From Nemertoderma westbladi (taxonomy: Eukaryota > Xenacoelomorpha > Nemertodermatida > Nemertodermatidae): a stretch of 21,148 nucleotides of DNA. The translations under genes were made by a program, and so were the position numbers. Position 1 is the stretch's first letter; the number at the start of each line of letters is the position of its first letter. A model generated the notes under the pieces. The model saw nothing but the letters and a program-made list of their open reading frames with translations, did not search any database and was not told the DNA's origin. The DNA lies in contig JAUCBJ010007035.1 in assembly GCA_032718475.1 (NCBI GenBank), positions 1-21,148 on the forward strand, read 5' to 3'. Of the stretch, positions 1 to 9,027 are shown in pieces.

Positions 1-1260
1 ACATTCTAATTTGGCGGGTTAAACTGCCAAAGGTCTGAAAGCGCGAACACCATCTGTCTGGCAGCCTGGCCAAGGCCAGGCTGCTAGGAGTATATTGATT
101 TTAGCGTTAGTATTAAGAATAGTGCTGTAATCGGTACGGTACCCAGTCTGCCAGTACCGTAATCAGACAGTCAGATCAAAAAAACCTGCATAGCGGAGGC
201 CTATGAATAATATTCAATATTGGAATATCAGAAATATCTGGCAGTCTGCTCAATCGGTTTCAGTAGGCCTACTGCAGTACACCCACCTGCACCTTGCTCG
301 GAGGCCAGGCACCAGGCACCAGGGTCTTATTATGTATTACTTTGGGACCGACCTTTTTAATCGTTTCTAATTTAGTAATTGTCATTCTACAACTGCGTAG
401 TGCGTATCGGATTCTGGAGTTATAGTTCATATGCGTACCTCTGGTATTTTCGTATTGCGAAAATAAGACTATAAGTATGAAATACCCTATGTTATTGAGA
501 TATTGTTTATTGTTTTGGTTAGAAAAGCCCACCACTGTCAACTGTAACCTGCTCCTTTCATCCTTTCCGTTAATTAAGTAATGGAGATTAGTTTATTGTT
601 TTGGTTAGAAAACACCACCACTGTACTGCTGTCTGGCTTTAACCTGCTTCTTTTGCCAGAGGTACGCATATGAACGATAACCGATTCTGGGATTGCTGTA
701 TTGCCTGATTTAGGATTTTTTGGTTATAGAGTTACTACCGGCAGACCGGTACTGCAGTACTGACTGTCTAACCATGCACCATGTGACTACTGACTGACTG
801 ACTATCTGACCATATTTTGTTTCCCTCAATTGGTAAAGTGATCGTTTATTGTTTTGGTTAGAAAAGCCCGCCTCTGCAACTTTTTTACACAATTTTTTAA
901 TGGCACCTCCAGACCTGCTCTGGACCTCCCTACTCTGCTACTGCCCTACCTACCGTACCAGCTGACTGGTACCGGTACCTGAATTAAATTATGAACTTAC
1001 TCTGTCTGCTGGTCTGTCTGCAGTCAGGCAGTCTGTCTGTACCATAGGTCTACCATATTACAGTATTATTTAAATGGTTGTAGAGAATACTGGAATAGAT
1101 TTATATCAGTATGTATGTAACTTATAAGCTATAAGGCTGTAAGGCTGTGTAAGGCATATATTTGTAGGCCTATATAATTATTCTGTCATTTCAACATTTG
1201 GAGCTAACAGAATAGGCCCTAAACTAGTTCAAAGTTATGATGTAGGCCTACAGATGTAAG
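1..1260. other. gene-poor repeat-rich stretch
   Basis: I see no credible gene here. Short open frames exist but have no recognisable content. The stretch is rich in CTG/CAG-like words around 720-1050. It also carries three scattered copies of the TTTATTGTTTTGGTTA motif (about 505-527, 591-612, 844-864), which recurs as a proper tandem array at 7691. A ~42 bp sequence at 8-49 recurs in direct orientation at 5148-5189. Confidence 0.6.
8..49 (+). repeat. dispersed direct repeat, copy 1
   Basis: The sequence starting AATTTGGCGGGTTAAACTGC recurs at 5148-5189 with a few substitutions, including the shared tail AAAGCGCGAACA. The two copies are 5.1 kb apart in the same orientation, which suggests a dispersed repeat family. 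I do not recognise the family. Confidence 0.7.
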
Positions 1261-1266
1261 GTAATG

Positions 1267-1335
1267 GTATACTATCATGGCCTACTACACACAGGCCATG
1301 ACAAGGACTTTGCTGTGAAATTAGCGTAGGCTGAC
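1267..1335 (+). repeat. left arm of inverted repeat pair (partner 3081-3150)
   Basis: The ~69 bp segment is repeated as its reverse complement at 3081-3150 with only a few mismatches. The outer edge is GTATACTAT-like and the inner edge is GTAGGCTGAC. The arm contains its own small hairpin (CATGGCCT ... AGGCCATG). The pair encloses 1.75 kb, as a fold-back element would, but I see no clear target-site duplication outside it. Confidence 0.8.
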
Positions 1336-1489
1336 TCTGTGACTGTGCTGATTATGGTACTGTCAGACTGTGATACCGTACCTAAGCTATATACTGTTAG
1401 GTATATTGCTCTATTGGGGTGGGGTTAGGAATAATCCATTTGTTTTAGCATTGAACTGTTGAATCCCCTTATTTATTATAAAACCATTG

Positions 1490-2080
1490 GAAATATTCGC
1501 AAATGCCGCTCCATTAGCCTACTGTCTGAAACGCTCCCGACAGTCCGATGTATCTGGACCCGAGCAGCCGAGTTGCTTCAAGAGGTGATTAACGGGGGAA
1601 TACTACGGAATTGCTTGTTTGTCAGTACGATTCTATTTGGGTATTTACTACACTCAGACACTGGGAATACGGCGGTCGGTCAGATCGTAATGCGGGCCAC
1701 TGCCAAGTTCCTCATGCCTCACTCCGGTCAGCGGTCACCCACCTTGGAGTGCGGTGGGAAGAGTCCCACTTACTGACTTACGACGAATCGAATCGACGAG
1801 GATTGCGATCTGGGTTTAGCGGCGGCCCGGATCCTGGGATCGCCTGGGGGAAATGGTTGAACGTTGGGCAGACGTTATCGCACTGGATTACGTTCTCTGT
1901 GACGCGAAAGTGTGAAGCGAATTCGTTGTCGAATTGGGTCGGAAGCTGCGGGAATTCTACTGTTCTACGGGAGTAAACCGCAGCGGTCCGGTGACTACGG
2001 ACGGATACTACTGGGATAAGCAGGTATTTCGATCGAGTTTCTCGTATTCTCGATGCTCGAGGCGGATAGAGAGTTGGTTG
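1490..2080. other. CpG-rich, higher-GC block, unrecognised
   Basis: Compared with its AT-rich surroundings this block is conspicuously rich in CG dinucleotides and GC. It contains several overlapping short open frames on both strands, none with a recognisable domain. In one plus-strand frame, starting with the ATG at 1853, a plausible peptide begins MVERWADVIALDYVLCD and is then interrupted by a stop. It could be a CpG-dense exon or promoter, or a decayed mobile-element gene. I found no match to 5S, U1 or tRNA sequence by eye. Confidence 0.4.
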
Positions 2081-2232
2081 TGTTGGGCGGTGTTGTTCAA
2101 TTCTATCAAACATATTAAATAATTGGTAAAATAATAAAAACACACCAGGTAAACCTTATGGTAAAGAGATAGGCCGAACTTACAATTTCCAAATAGATTG
2201 TTATTCATATAATAAATATATTTTTGGTATTT

Positions 2233-2510
2233 GATTTCAAGATAGGGGGGGGGGGGGGGGGGGGGGGGAACTGGACGCAATAAAAATTCATCCCATTCCA
2301 GGGGAAATTGGACGCAAATAACAACAGCTGATTACTCTCAAAAATAAAACTGTAACCTGTTCTATTGTGTTTACTTTATTGTTTTGGTTAAAATAACGTG
2401 CCACTGTACTGCTCCTTTCCCAAAATTGAGAAATTAATATTGAGGCGGGATATTAATTCGCCAAGATGGGATTTGCGTCCAGTCCCACCCCCCTCCTATC
2501 TCTTGATTTC
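2233..2510. mobile_element. small fold-back (MITE-like) element with poly-G arm
   Basis: The left arm (2233-2280) reads GATTTCAAGATA, then a 24-G run (2245-2268), then AACTGGACGCAA. The right arm (2473-2510) is its imperfect reverse complement: TTGCGTCCAGT, a C-rich run, then TATCTCTTGATTTC. The two arms enclose about 190 bp. A related sequence, a G-run followed by a similar ~100 bp, lies at 5488-5600. This is the expected form of a short non-autonomous inverted-repeat element. The family is unknown, and any target duplication is not clear. Confidence 0.6.
2245..2268 (+). repeat. homopolymer (G)24
   Basis: This is an uninterrupted run of 24 G in the left arm of the 2233-2510 fold-back element. 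The length in any assembly should be treated as approximate. Such a run can form G-quadruplex structure. Confidence 0.95.
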
Positions 2511-2622
2511 ACTAAAAAATAGAATACATTGCATTTTACTGTTATAATTACTGTATTGAATTTAATAATTAATTGATTGTTTATTAAACCGTGCTAAGCA
2601 CGTTGAACTGGAGCTCTAACAA

Positions 2623-2638
2623 TTCCCCACTAGCGGCA
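2623..2638 (+). promoter_or_regulatory. CTCF-like motif, copy 1
   Basis: TTCCCCACTAGCGGCA resembles the CTCF core, usually written CGCCCCCTRGTGGC in this orientation, with mismatches at the 5' side and in the GTGG part. The surrounding ~55 bp is duplicated at 2760-2823, so it belongs to a repeat. Binding is inferred from motif similarity only. Confidence 0.3.
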
Positions 2639-2765
2639 GACAGGAACTGTAAAAGTCTCTGTAGAATTTCTAATTAAGCAATGCTCTTAGGTAACTACTA
2701 CTAAATTTCAGATGAATCTGATCGTTGGTTCTATAATTACAGCTATTTTTACGTTTCTGTTAATT

Positions 2766-2780
2766 CGCCCCCTAGCGGCA
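2766..2780 (+). promoter_or_regulatory. CTCF-like motif, copy 2
   Basis: CGCCCCCTAGCGGCA differs from the classic CTCF core CGCCCCCTAGTGGC at one position. It is the best of the three CTCF-like sites in the window. It lies in the second copy of a short duplicated segment whose tail GTAGAATTTCTAA is shared with the first copy. Confidence 0.4.
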
Positions 2781-3080
2781 GACCGGGGAACTGTAGAAGT
2801 CTGTCTGTGTGTAGAATTTCTAAATTTTTTATAGACTACATGTGTACCAAGTTTGGTTCCATTTCATCCATGATTGACCGACTTATTAGCTTTCAAACAT
2901 TCCTGCCACAAACATAGCCAGAGGCAGCCACAAACGAATAAAAGCTGCAGGAACTCGAGCGATAATTAATTTATTAATTATTAAATAGTGTTTCAATTAA
3001 ATTATTTACGAAAATCTAGTCATCTTCTTTTAAATATGGACCCTGCATTCATGGAAAATATAATATTTGATAATTCATCA

Positions 3081-3150
3081 GTCAGCCTACGCTAATTTCA
3101 CAGCAAAATCCTTGTCATGGCCTGTGTGTAGTAGGCCATGTATACTATAC
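3081..3150 (-). repeat. right arm of inverted repeat pair (partner 1267-1335)
   Basis: This is the reverse complement of 1267-1335 with very few mismatches. It begins GTCAGCCTACGCTAATTTCA and ends TATACTATAC. Confidence 0.8.
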
Positions 3151-3459
3151 ACAGATACAGTCCGTGACAGTACAAGCTGACAAGAGCAGACGAGTATGTT
3201 GATTACACCCCTGATTACAGTAGTAGAGCAGTTGTAGATAACAGTGGTACTGTAGTAGGTCCTATTAATACTGGAAATAAGCTACTGGCAGATAAGTTAC
3301 TTTCCGGCAAACCCGAAAGTATATAGCAAAAAGAGATCATTATTACATGTATTAAATGAGAGTTTGAAACGCTGCATCGACACGACACCTTTAGGCATGG
3401 AAATAGAAATGGAAAACGTTTATTTACTTCTATAAGTAAATACGCACCAACATGCTATA

Positions 3460-3512
3460 GGGGCTGTTGCGCTGTCAGTCAGAGAGGTAACAGCCCATGG
3501 GGTAAGGATTTA
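3460..3512 (+). repeat. dispersed repeat, inverted partner at 8733-8784
   Basis: A ~52 bp block beginning GGGGCTGTTGCGCTGTCAGT and running to GGTAAGGATTTAC recurs as its reverse complement 5.2 kb downstream, with one small interruption (CCATGGGG versus CTGTGGG). It may be the end of a dispersed element. No boundaries are visible. Confidence 0.7.
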
Positions 3513-3782
3513 CCCATGGGGCGCTAACTATCAGATAGTCTGATACCAACTGTCAGACAGTCTTTTTAAACTATCAGATAGATGATCGCCCAGTTACAAG
3601 TTGCCCGATAGTTGTATTTTTTAAACCCCGAGTGTCTGTTACTTCCGAAATCGTTGATCGTGGTGCCGGTGCCGGAATTCTGGCTTTGATTAAAAACACT
3701 GAACGATGGCGGAATCTACGAAGCCCGGCCGGATTCCTAATCCGATCGGAGTCAATTAAAAGTAAACAATGAAACGATCGCA

Positions 3783-3998
3783 ATGACAATGGAGTCTATT
3801 CAATGTATCCAGAACGATACGATGGCGACGGAGTCTATTACAGTATTAAACACGCAACCAAAGAGATCAGACGATGGCGAAGTAATCTACAAAACAGAGA
3901 ACGACAGGAAGGCAATGGAATTGATTAAACCCAGTAAGATGGTGCATAGCGAAGCGATCGAGACGGATAACGGAGTCTATTACAGTATTAAACCTTGA
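3783..3998 (+). CDS. weak candidate small ORF, 71 codons, no recognised function
   Basis: An ATG-started frame runs to TGA at 3996-3998. It is polar, with several Asp, Glu, Lys and Tyr residues, and has no signal peptide, membrane segment or domain that I recognise. The C-terminus reads DNGVYYSIKP. A closely similar peptide, DGDGVYYSIK, is encoded about 142 bp upstream in a different frame, because the DNA word GGAGTCTATTACAGTATTAA occurs twice (near 3829 and 3971). This may be a decayed repeat-containing exon or chance. Upstream, 3640-3780 is CpG-rich. I would not annotate it without transcript support. Confidence 0.2.
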   Translation: MTMESIQCIQNDTMATESITVLNTQPKRSDDGEVIYKTENDRKAMELIKPSKMVHSEAIETDNGVYYSIKP

Positions 3999-4063
3999 AC
4001 GAAGACGGTTGTAAAAGCTTATGCGGATCTAGCTAGTCATTTTCCCCGCAAAGTACTCTGTAG

Positions 4064-4175
4064 GTGTTTTAGCGGAAATAAAAAGCCGTTTCCTTACTGT
4101 ACCGGTGTTTTAGTGGACATAAAAAGCCATTTCTTCTGTATGTGTACTTTAGCGGACATAACTAGCGATTTTATG
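4064..4175 (+). repeat. short tandem repeat, about three degenerate ~40 bp units
   Basis: Three successive units share the pattern GTGTTTTAGCGGAAATAAAA followed by AGCCGTTT-like sequence, with increasing divergence. No coding meaning is apparent. Confidence 0.7.
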
Positions 4176-4179
4176 TCGC

Positions 4180-5147
4180 AATACGCCAAAATACTCTTGA
4201 TACAGTGTAGTTCAGATGACGACATCTATCAGCTGATATGTCCACGTGTAACTTTTTCTTTGTTCTTTGTTCGGTCGACCAATCAGAGCGATTTTCATTT
4301 TATTTGTACAGAAACCTCCGGGAAATCGCGCAATGCATTATGGTTTATGTTTACCTTTTTTCCTAAGCCTAGAACATCGGCTGTGGAATTATTCTGTGTT
4401 TCAGACTTTAGCAAAACATTAGAACGGCTTTGATCATAGAAACGTATAACTGTTATCAAACCACAAAGCAGACTCATAGCAAATCAACTCAATCTTTCAC
4501 CGCATTATTTTACTGCTATTTACTGTCGGTTATTAATTGTATCAGTTGATGGAATATTGTTATATTTGGAGAATATCGATAAATAATCAGAAAACTCCAA
4601 TCTTCTTGATATACTGAAGGTTAGAGAGACCGGTTACATATAGCAATTGCGACTTACATTATAGTGGTTTTGGAGTGAATTGAATGCTATTTCATAGACC
4701 CTACATGTGTCAGTTGCTGTTGTCCTTATATATGATCAAATTTAGTGAAGGTCGGCAGATCAGTGTGCAGCATTGTGCGGTAGTGTGCATGACTGTGACA
4801 GATAACAAAGCATCTCCTAAAGAATGCGCTTTATACGTGAATCAATAGCCATCCCGTTGTGTTTAGTGTAAGTCATAACTCTGTATACATACTTAGAGCG
4901 CCACGTCCTAAAGGAACTGTTAATATTTCCCGAAAGTGAATAATATTTGTCAGAGATTATATATTAACGATCAATCGAATAGTACAGTAGGCCTACACCG
5001 CAATAAGGTCAGAGCTTCCGAATCCAGTCTCCCGGGTAAATCCAGTGGGTGAATGGTCGCGCATAGGCTGGCTTCGGCTAATGTAGTTTTATGTGTATCA
5101 AATACTTGTCATAGGCTAAAGTCGATTTATAACCTAAAAGACACCTA
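4180..5147. other. no gene recognised
   Basis: This is AT-rich intergenic sequence. Open frames are short and have no recognisable content. I see no RNA gene and no repeat of note. Confidence 0.5.
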
Positions 5148-5189
5148 AATTTGGTAGGTTAAACTGCTAAAGGTCTAAAAGCGCGAACA
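5148..5189 (+). repeat. dispersed direct repeat, copy 2
   Basis: This matches 8-49 in the same orientation, with the shared GGTTAAACTGC core and AAAGCGCGAACA tail. Confidence 0.7.
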
Positions 5190-5487
5190 ACGGTGGAATC
5201 TATAGGCCTAAACCTGGAACAATGCAAACAAGGCTACTCAAAAGTTAGACTAGACTGGTTTGTGAGATTAACTTGCAAATACTAACTCCGAGTCTTAGTC
5301 TTGTCAATGTATAAGATTGCTAAAGACTAAAGAGCTAACTTTAGGATAATCTGCCTTATATTTTTAGAATTATTATAATTAATTTTGTTATGTTTATAAT
5401 GAATTGTATCTTTTGATAGACTACTTGATGCGCGACCGTGATAATAAAATTAAATGGTACCGAAATATTTTCACTTAACTGCAGGTA

Positions 5488-5600
5488 GGGGGGGGGGGGG
5501 GGGGGGGGCAATCAATATACTTCACTCTCCAGGTGAAAATCTATGCAAATAACAGCTTGTTTACTACTAAATTAAATAAAACTGCATCCTGTTCTATAGG
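5488..5600 (+). repeat. (G)21 run plus ~90 bp related to 2245-2365
   Basis: A run of 21 G (5488-5508) is followed by sequence sharing blocks with the region after the 2245 G-run: TCCAGGTGAAAAT, GCAAATAACA, AATAAAACTG and CCTGTTCTAT. It appears to be a second, more truncated copy of the 2233-2510 fold-back family. No right arm is obvious. Confidence 0.55.
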
Positions 5601-6150
5601 AAAAAACATTATAGGGGAAACTTTAGCAAGTTGTGTTTATTTTAGCCGATAGACAAGATTACAGGTTTACCAAGTTTGGTATAATTTAGTCAAAGATTGA
5701 ATGAGATACGATTTTAAATAATCAGTTGAGGGTGAAGGCGGCGGGCCAGGATTCAGTTATACTTGAATAAATAATACTGTAGTGATTAAACCAAGGGATA
5801 CGCGATATATGGCACTGACTGTATAAGTTCATTGAATGACTGTTGATTTCGAAACATTAAATTCAAGACTATATAAATGTTAATATAATTTTGGATTTTT
5901 CTTTGGTAATAATTAACATTTCATTAATTTATTTTTTTATCTAATCACATTATTAAATAACGAAGCACAGAAATAATAGTAAGATTGAATATTGAATTGA
6001 AGGTACAGTACCGAATTGAATATTTGAGATTGCATAAGATAGAGTATTGAATATTGAATATCTTCGGCCGTCATCCCGTTGGTGACTCCATTGGCAACCA
6101 TTTCGATAGTTTCGATTGGTTTCGGCTCTTAAGTCCCCGAATATACCGAT
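5601..6150. other. no gene recognised, AT-rich
   Basis: The sequence is AT-rich with runs of T and short GAATATTGAAT-like microrepeats near 5985-6060. Nothing coding is supported. Confidence 0.5.
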
Positions 6151-6159
6151 GGTCGGCGT

Positions 6160-6464
6160 GGTTGCTGTACCAATGACTGAGGCTGACCCAAATGACCAAT
6201 CCAAATTGCAATCTCCAGGCGCTGGAGCAGAAATTGGTGTGACCGCGGTTCGTGGGTGGCACTATGGAGACGAGCCCCGATCTCCCGGAGGAAGGTGGAT
6301 GTCTCTGGACCGGGGCGGCCAAAGGCCACGGGGTGAAAGAAATGGCCCCGGTCCACTAGGTGACGATACTTAGAGTTTTTAATGCGCTCCACCCACTCAG
6401 CTGAGTGCCCCCCGGCAATGATGGTTTGTTGAAGGTGGCCAGTGGATCTAGTAATAATTATCAC
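6160..6464 (-). pseudogene. relic of a LINE-type reverse transcriptase C-terminus
   Basis: The minus-strand translation contains WVERIKNSKYRHL, then GHFFHPVAFGRPGP, then TFLREIGARL and EPRSHQFLLQRLEIAIWIGH. This block resembles the C-terminal tail often found after the polymerase domain in animal non-LTR ORF2 proteins, where I recall a pattern like FL..LG.RL....EPRS..FL.QR...AIQRGN. No polymerase motifs remain, so it is a fragment. The usual RGN after AIQ is replaced by IGH, and the frame ends soon after. The first part (upstream on the minus strand) is duplicated in the neighbouring tandem copy. The assignment rests on remembered family pattern, so confidence is moderate. Confidence 0.5.
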
Positions 6465-6660
6465 AAATATATGATTAGGTAGGCCTACGTGATATGAAAG
6501 AAATGGCCCGGTCCATAATGGTCCGGTTTTAATGCGCTCCGCCCCCTCAGCTGAGTGCCCCCCAGCAATGATAGTTTGTTGAAGGTGGCTAGGGGCCAGT
6601 GGATCTAGTAATAATTAACGCAAAGATATGATTACAGGATTAGGTAGGCCTACGTGATAT
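6335..6660. repeat. tandem duplication, two ~163 bp copies
   Basis: Copy 1 (6335-6495) and copy 2 (6496-6660) both run from GAAAGAAATGGCC to GGTAGGCCTACGTGATAT, and both include GCTCAGCTGAGTGC-type sequence. Copy 2 has small insertions and substitutions. Copy 1 is the outer end of the LINE relic on the minus strand, so the duplication copied part of that relic plus its flank. Confidence 0.85.
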
Positions 6661-6994
6661 AAGTTTCTCAAACCAAACTATCCATCCACTGACGTCCAAA
6701 TATATCCAATTTCTCAATCCATACTAATCAGTATGTAATAATGTACACTGTAATGCAATAATGTCAATGTCCAACCAAACAATGCGTTGAGTGTTATCGG
6801 ACCAGCCTCCGAGAAATGTTAGGCTAACGGCTGAACGGCACCTCGCTCTGTCGCATCAGTTTTTGTAGTGCTGTAGTGGTCTAGTTCCAGGCTATAATAC
6901 GTTAGTGGATGATAAAGAATCATCACATCCTGACACCTGTGCAACTCCTGAACCTTGCATTTTACAGATGGTGGTCTAATTTATATGGTCTTGT

Positions 6995-7150
6995 ACACAA
7001 GTCCCTAAAAGGTGCCACCCTGCTCCATAGCGCGGTAAATTCAAATTATTGAAAGACATGTAATTTGTACTGGAAAGGGCTGAAGGGTGGCAGATCAGAT
7101 CTACCACCTATATTTTGGCGGTAAATTCAAATCTGTTTTAACATTGAATT
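6995..7150 (+). repeat. left arm of the 1.6 kb fold-back element
   Basis: The arm runs from ACACAAGTCCC to AACATTGAAT. It matches the reverse complement of 8467-8613 almost throughout. Confidence 0.9.
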
Positions 7151-7253
7151 CATGAATAGAGTAAGACTAATCAACTAATGTAATTCATTGAATCATAATA
7201 AATTATTTCTTATCGGTTTAACTCACTCATCCGTTATTGTTGTTGATTTATCT

Positions 7254-7540
7254 ATTCTGGGACTTCGAGCAGCACGTGAATAAATAATCCAGCACGTTAA
7301 CTAGTCTGGGGGTTCGAGCAGCACGTGAACAACTAAACTGACTGGTTAACTAGTCTGGAGCTTCGAGCAGCACGTGAACAACTGAGCTGACTGGTTAACT
7401 AGTCTGGGGCTTCGAGTAGCACATGAACAACTAAACTGGCTGTTTACCTAGTCTGGGACGTCGAGCAGCACGTTAACTAGTCTGGGGGTTCGAGCAGCAC
7501 AACTATGCCGACTGGTTATCTAGTCTGGTACTTCTCTGGG
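7254..7540 (+). repeat. ~49 bp minisatellite with CACGTG cores
   Basis: About six degenerate units share GGTTAACTAGTCTGG followed by CTTCGAGCAGCACGTGAACA. Several units retain a perfect CACGTG E-box palindrome, while others have lost it or are shortened. The array lies inside the 6995-8613 fold-back element. Confidence 0.85.
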
Positions 7541-7690
7541 ACAGATATAGCAGTATAGGCAGAGGCATTATACACCTATTGCACCTTATACACCTACCTG
7601 TGATATATTTTACTATCTGTCTGTCAGTTCCCTGCTGTACAGCTGTATATATTTCTTATGAATTACACAACGCAGTATTTTGCCTGCCTA

Positions 7691-8040
7691 CCTGCTCCTT
7701 TCCCTGATTTGGTAAAGTGACCGTTTATTGTTTTGGTTAGAAAATCCCGCCTCTGTAACCTGCTCCTTTCCCTGAATTCGTTAAGTGATCGTTTATTGTT
7801 TTGGTTAGGAAATCCCGCCTCTGTAACCTGCTCCTTTCTCTCAATTGGTAATGTTATCGTTTATTGTTTTGGTTAGAAAAGACCATCTATGTAACCTGCT
7901 CCTTTCCTTCATTTGGTAAAGTGATTGTTTATTGTTTTGGTTAGAAAATCCCGCCTCTGTAACCTGCTCCTTTCCCTGATTTGGTAAAGTGACTGTTTAT
8001 TGTTTTGGTTAGAAAATCCGGCCTTAACGCTCCTTTCCAT
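7691..8040 (+). repeat. 68 bp minisatellite, five units plus partial
   Basis: Units start at 7691, 7759, 7827, 7895 and 7963, an exact 68 bp period, followed by a decayed partial unit. Each begins CCTGCTCCTTTCC and contains TTTATTGTTTTGGTTAGAAA. Isolated copies of the latter core occur at about 505, 591, 844 and 2369, so the family is dispersed as well as tandem. Confidence 0.95.
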
Positions 8041-8193
8041 CAATTGGTAATTGTATTTGGCTATAAAATAAGTGTTTTGCTACGTCATGCTGTCATGTGG
8101 TAATCGATTATCGACAACCAACCACAAACTATTAAATTTAGAGTCTTTTACCACAGGCGCATATGGAAATCTATCTCATAGTCTATAAATCAT

Positions 8194-8316
8194 GGAATTT
8201 TTAATGTTTTGGCACAGGCATAGTGAAACCAACTGTCCGACAGACCAGAAATCAACAAATTTTGAATGTTTTGACATAGGCATGTTGAAATCAACTGTCT
8301 GACAGTCCAGAAATCA
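8194..8316 (+). repeat. two tandem ~61 bp units
   Basis: The two units share the pattern AATGTTTTGRCAYAGGCAT, then AACTGTCYGACAG and CCAGAAATCA. They are followed by a short direct repeat of AAAAGTCATTA at about 8349-8400. No coding content is supported. Confidence 0.7.
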
Positions 8317-8466
8317 GCAGTGTGACAGTTTGAAGAAATACATACATAAAAAGTCATTAAAGGACAACAAAAGTCATTAAACGGACAACAAAAGTCATTA
8401 TGCACAATTCGTGAAAAAAAGGAGGACAAAAAAGTCAAATAAAAGGCCATATAAAATCACTGCCGT

Positions 8467-8613
8467 ATTCAATGTTAAAACAGATTTGAATTTACCGCCA
8501 AAATATAGGTGGCAGATCTGATCTGCCACCCTTTCCAGTACAAATTACATGTCTTTCAATCATTTGAATTTCCCGCGCTATGGAGCCGGGTGGCACCTTT
8601 TAGGGACTTGTGT
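8467..8613 (-). repeat. right arm of the 1.6 kb fold-back element
   Basis: This is the reverse complement of 6995-7150, ending AGGGACTTGTGT. A CTTGT direct repeat follows at 8614. Confidence 0.9.
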
Positions 8614-8732
8614 CTTGTACCGCGAAACCGTGTATTATTTACAGATGTAGGCTAAATTTCGGGTCTTGTACCGTGCACAGTACTGGTGGGCCTACACAGC
8701 TACTGCTATTTTGCCTAATACAGGTCCCAGAG

Positions 8733-8784
8733 GTAAATCCTTACCCACAGGCTGTTACCTCTCTGACTGACAGCGCAACAGCCC
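8733..8784 (-). repeat. dispersed repeat, inverted partner of 3460-3512
   Basis: The reverse complement of this block matches 3460-3512 across GGGCTGTTGCGCTGTCAGTC and on to GGTAAGGATTTAC. Confidence 0.7.
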
Positions 8785-9027
8785 TCTCTCCCAACATGCA
8801 CAACACAATAAGATCAAAACATTTTAACATTCGCTGATAACTAAATAATCGAAGTAATCATAGTTTAATATTATTAAATATACTACTATTATACATTTGG
8901 TTAGAAAATCCAATTAGAAAATGTATAGTAGGCCTATATATATATACTGTAGGCCTACTACTGTACTATACACGATATAAAAACAAATCCATTATTACTA
9001 AATATGTAAGTATATATGCGGGAAGCA

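Larger units (their letters stand above)
6995..8613. mobile_element. 1.6 kb fold-back element with ~150 bp arms
   Basis: The left arm (6995-7150) and right arm (8467-8613) are near-identical reverse complements, beginning ACACAAGTCCCTAAAAGGTG. The only sizeable difference is an 8 bp insertion in the left arm. Outside both ends lies CTTGT (6990-6994 and 8614-8618), a possible 5 bp target duplication. The arms contain a palindrome, GGTGGCAGATCTGATCTGCC-like, best preserved at 8510. The interior holds two unrelated minisatellites and no gene. This is consistent with a non-autonomous DNA transposon that accumulated tandem repeats. The superfamily is not assigned. Confidence 0.75.

Noticed and set aside
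1611-2280. Overlapping frames in the CpG-rich block, including a minus-strand proline-run peptide
   Set aside because: The proline run is the 24-G tract read backwards, and the other frames shadow each other. I could not choose a coding frame.
4113-4477. Two overlapping frames on opposite strands of 60-106 codons
   Set aside because: There is no ATG at the longer one's start (GTG), no recognisable domain, and the first part overlaps a tandem repeat.
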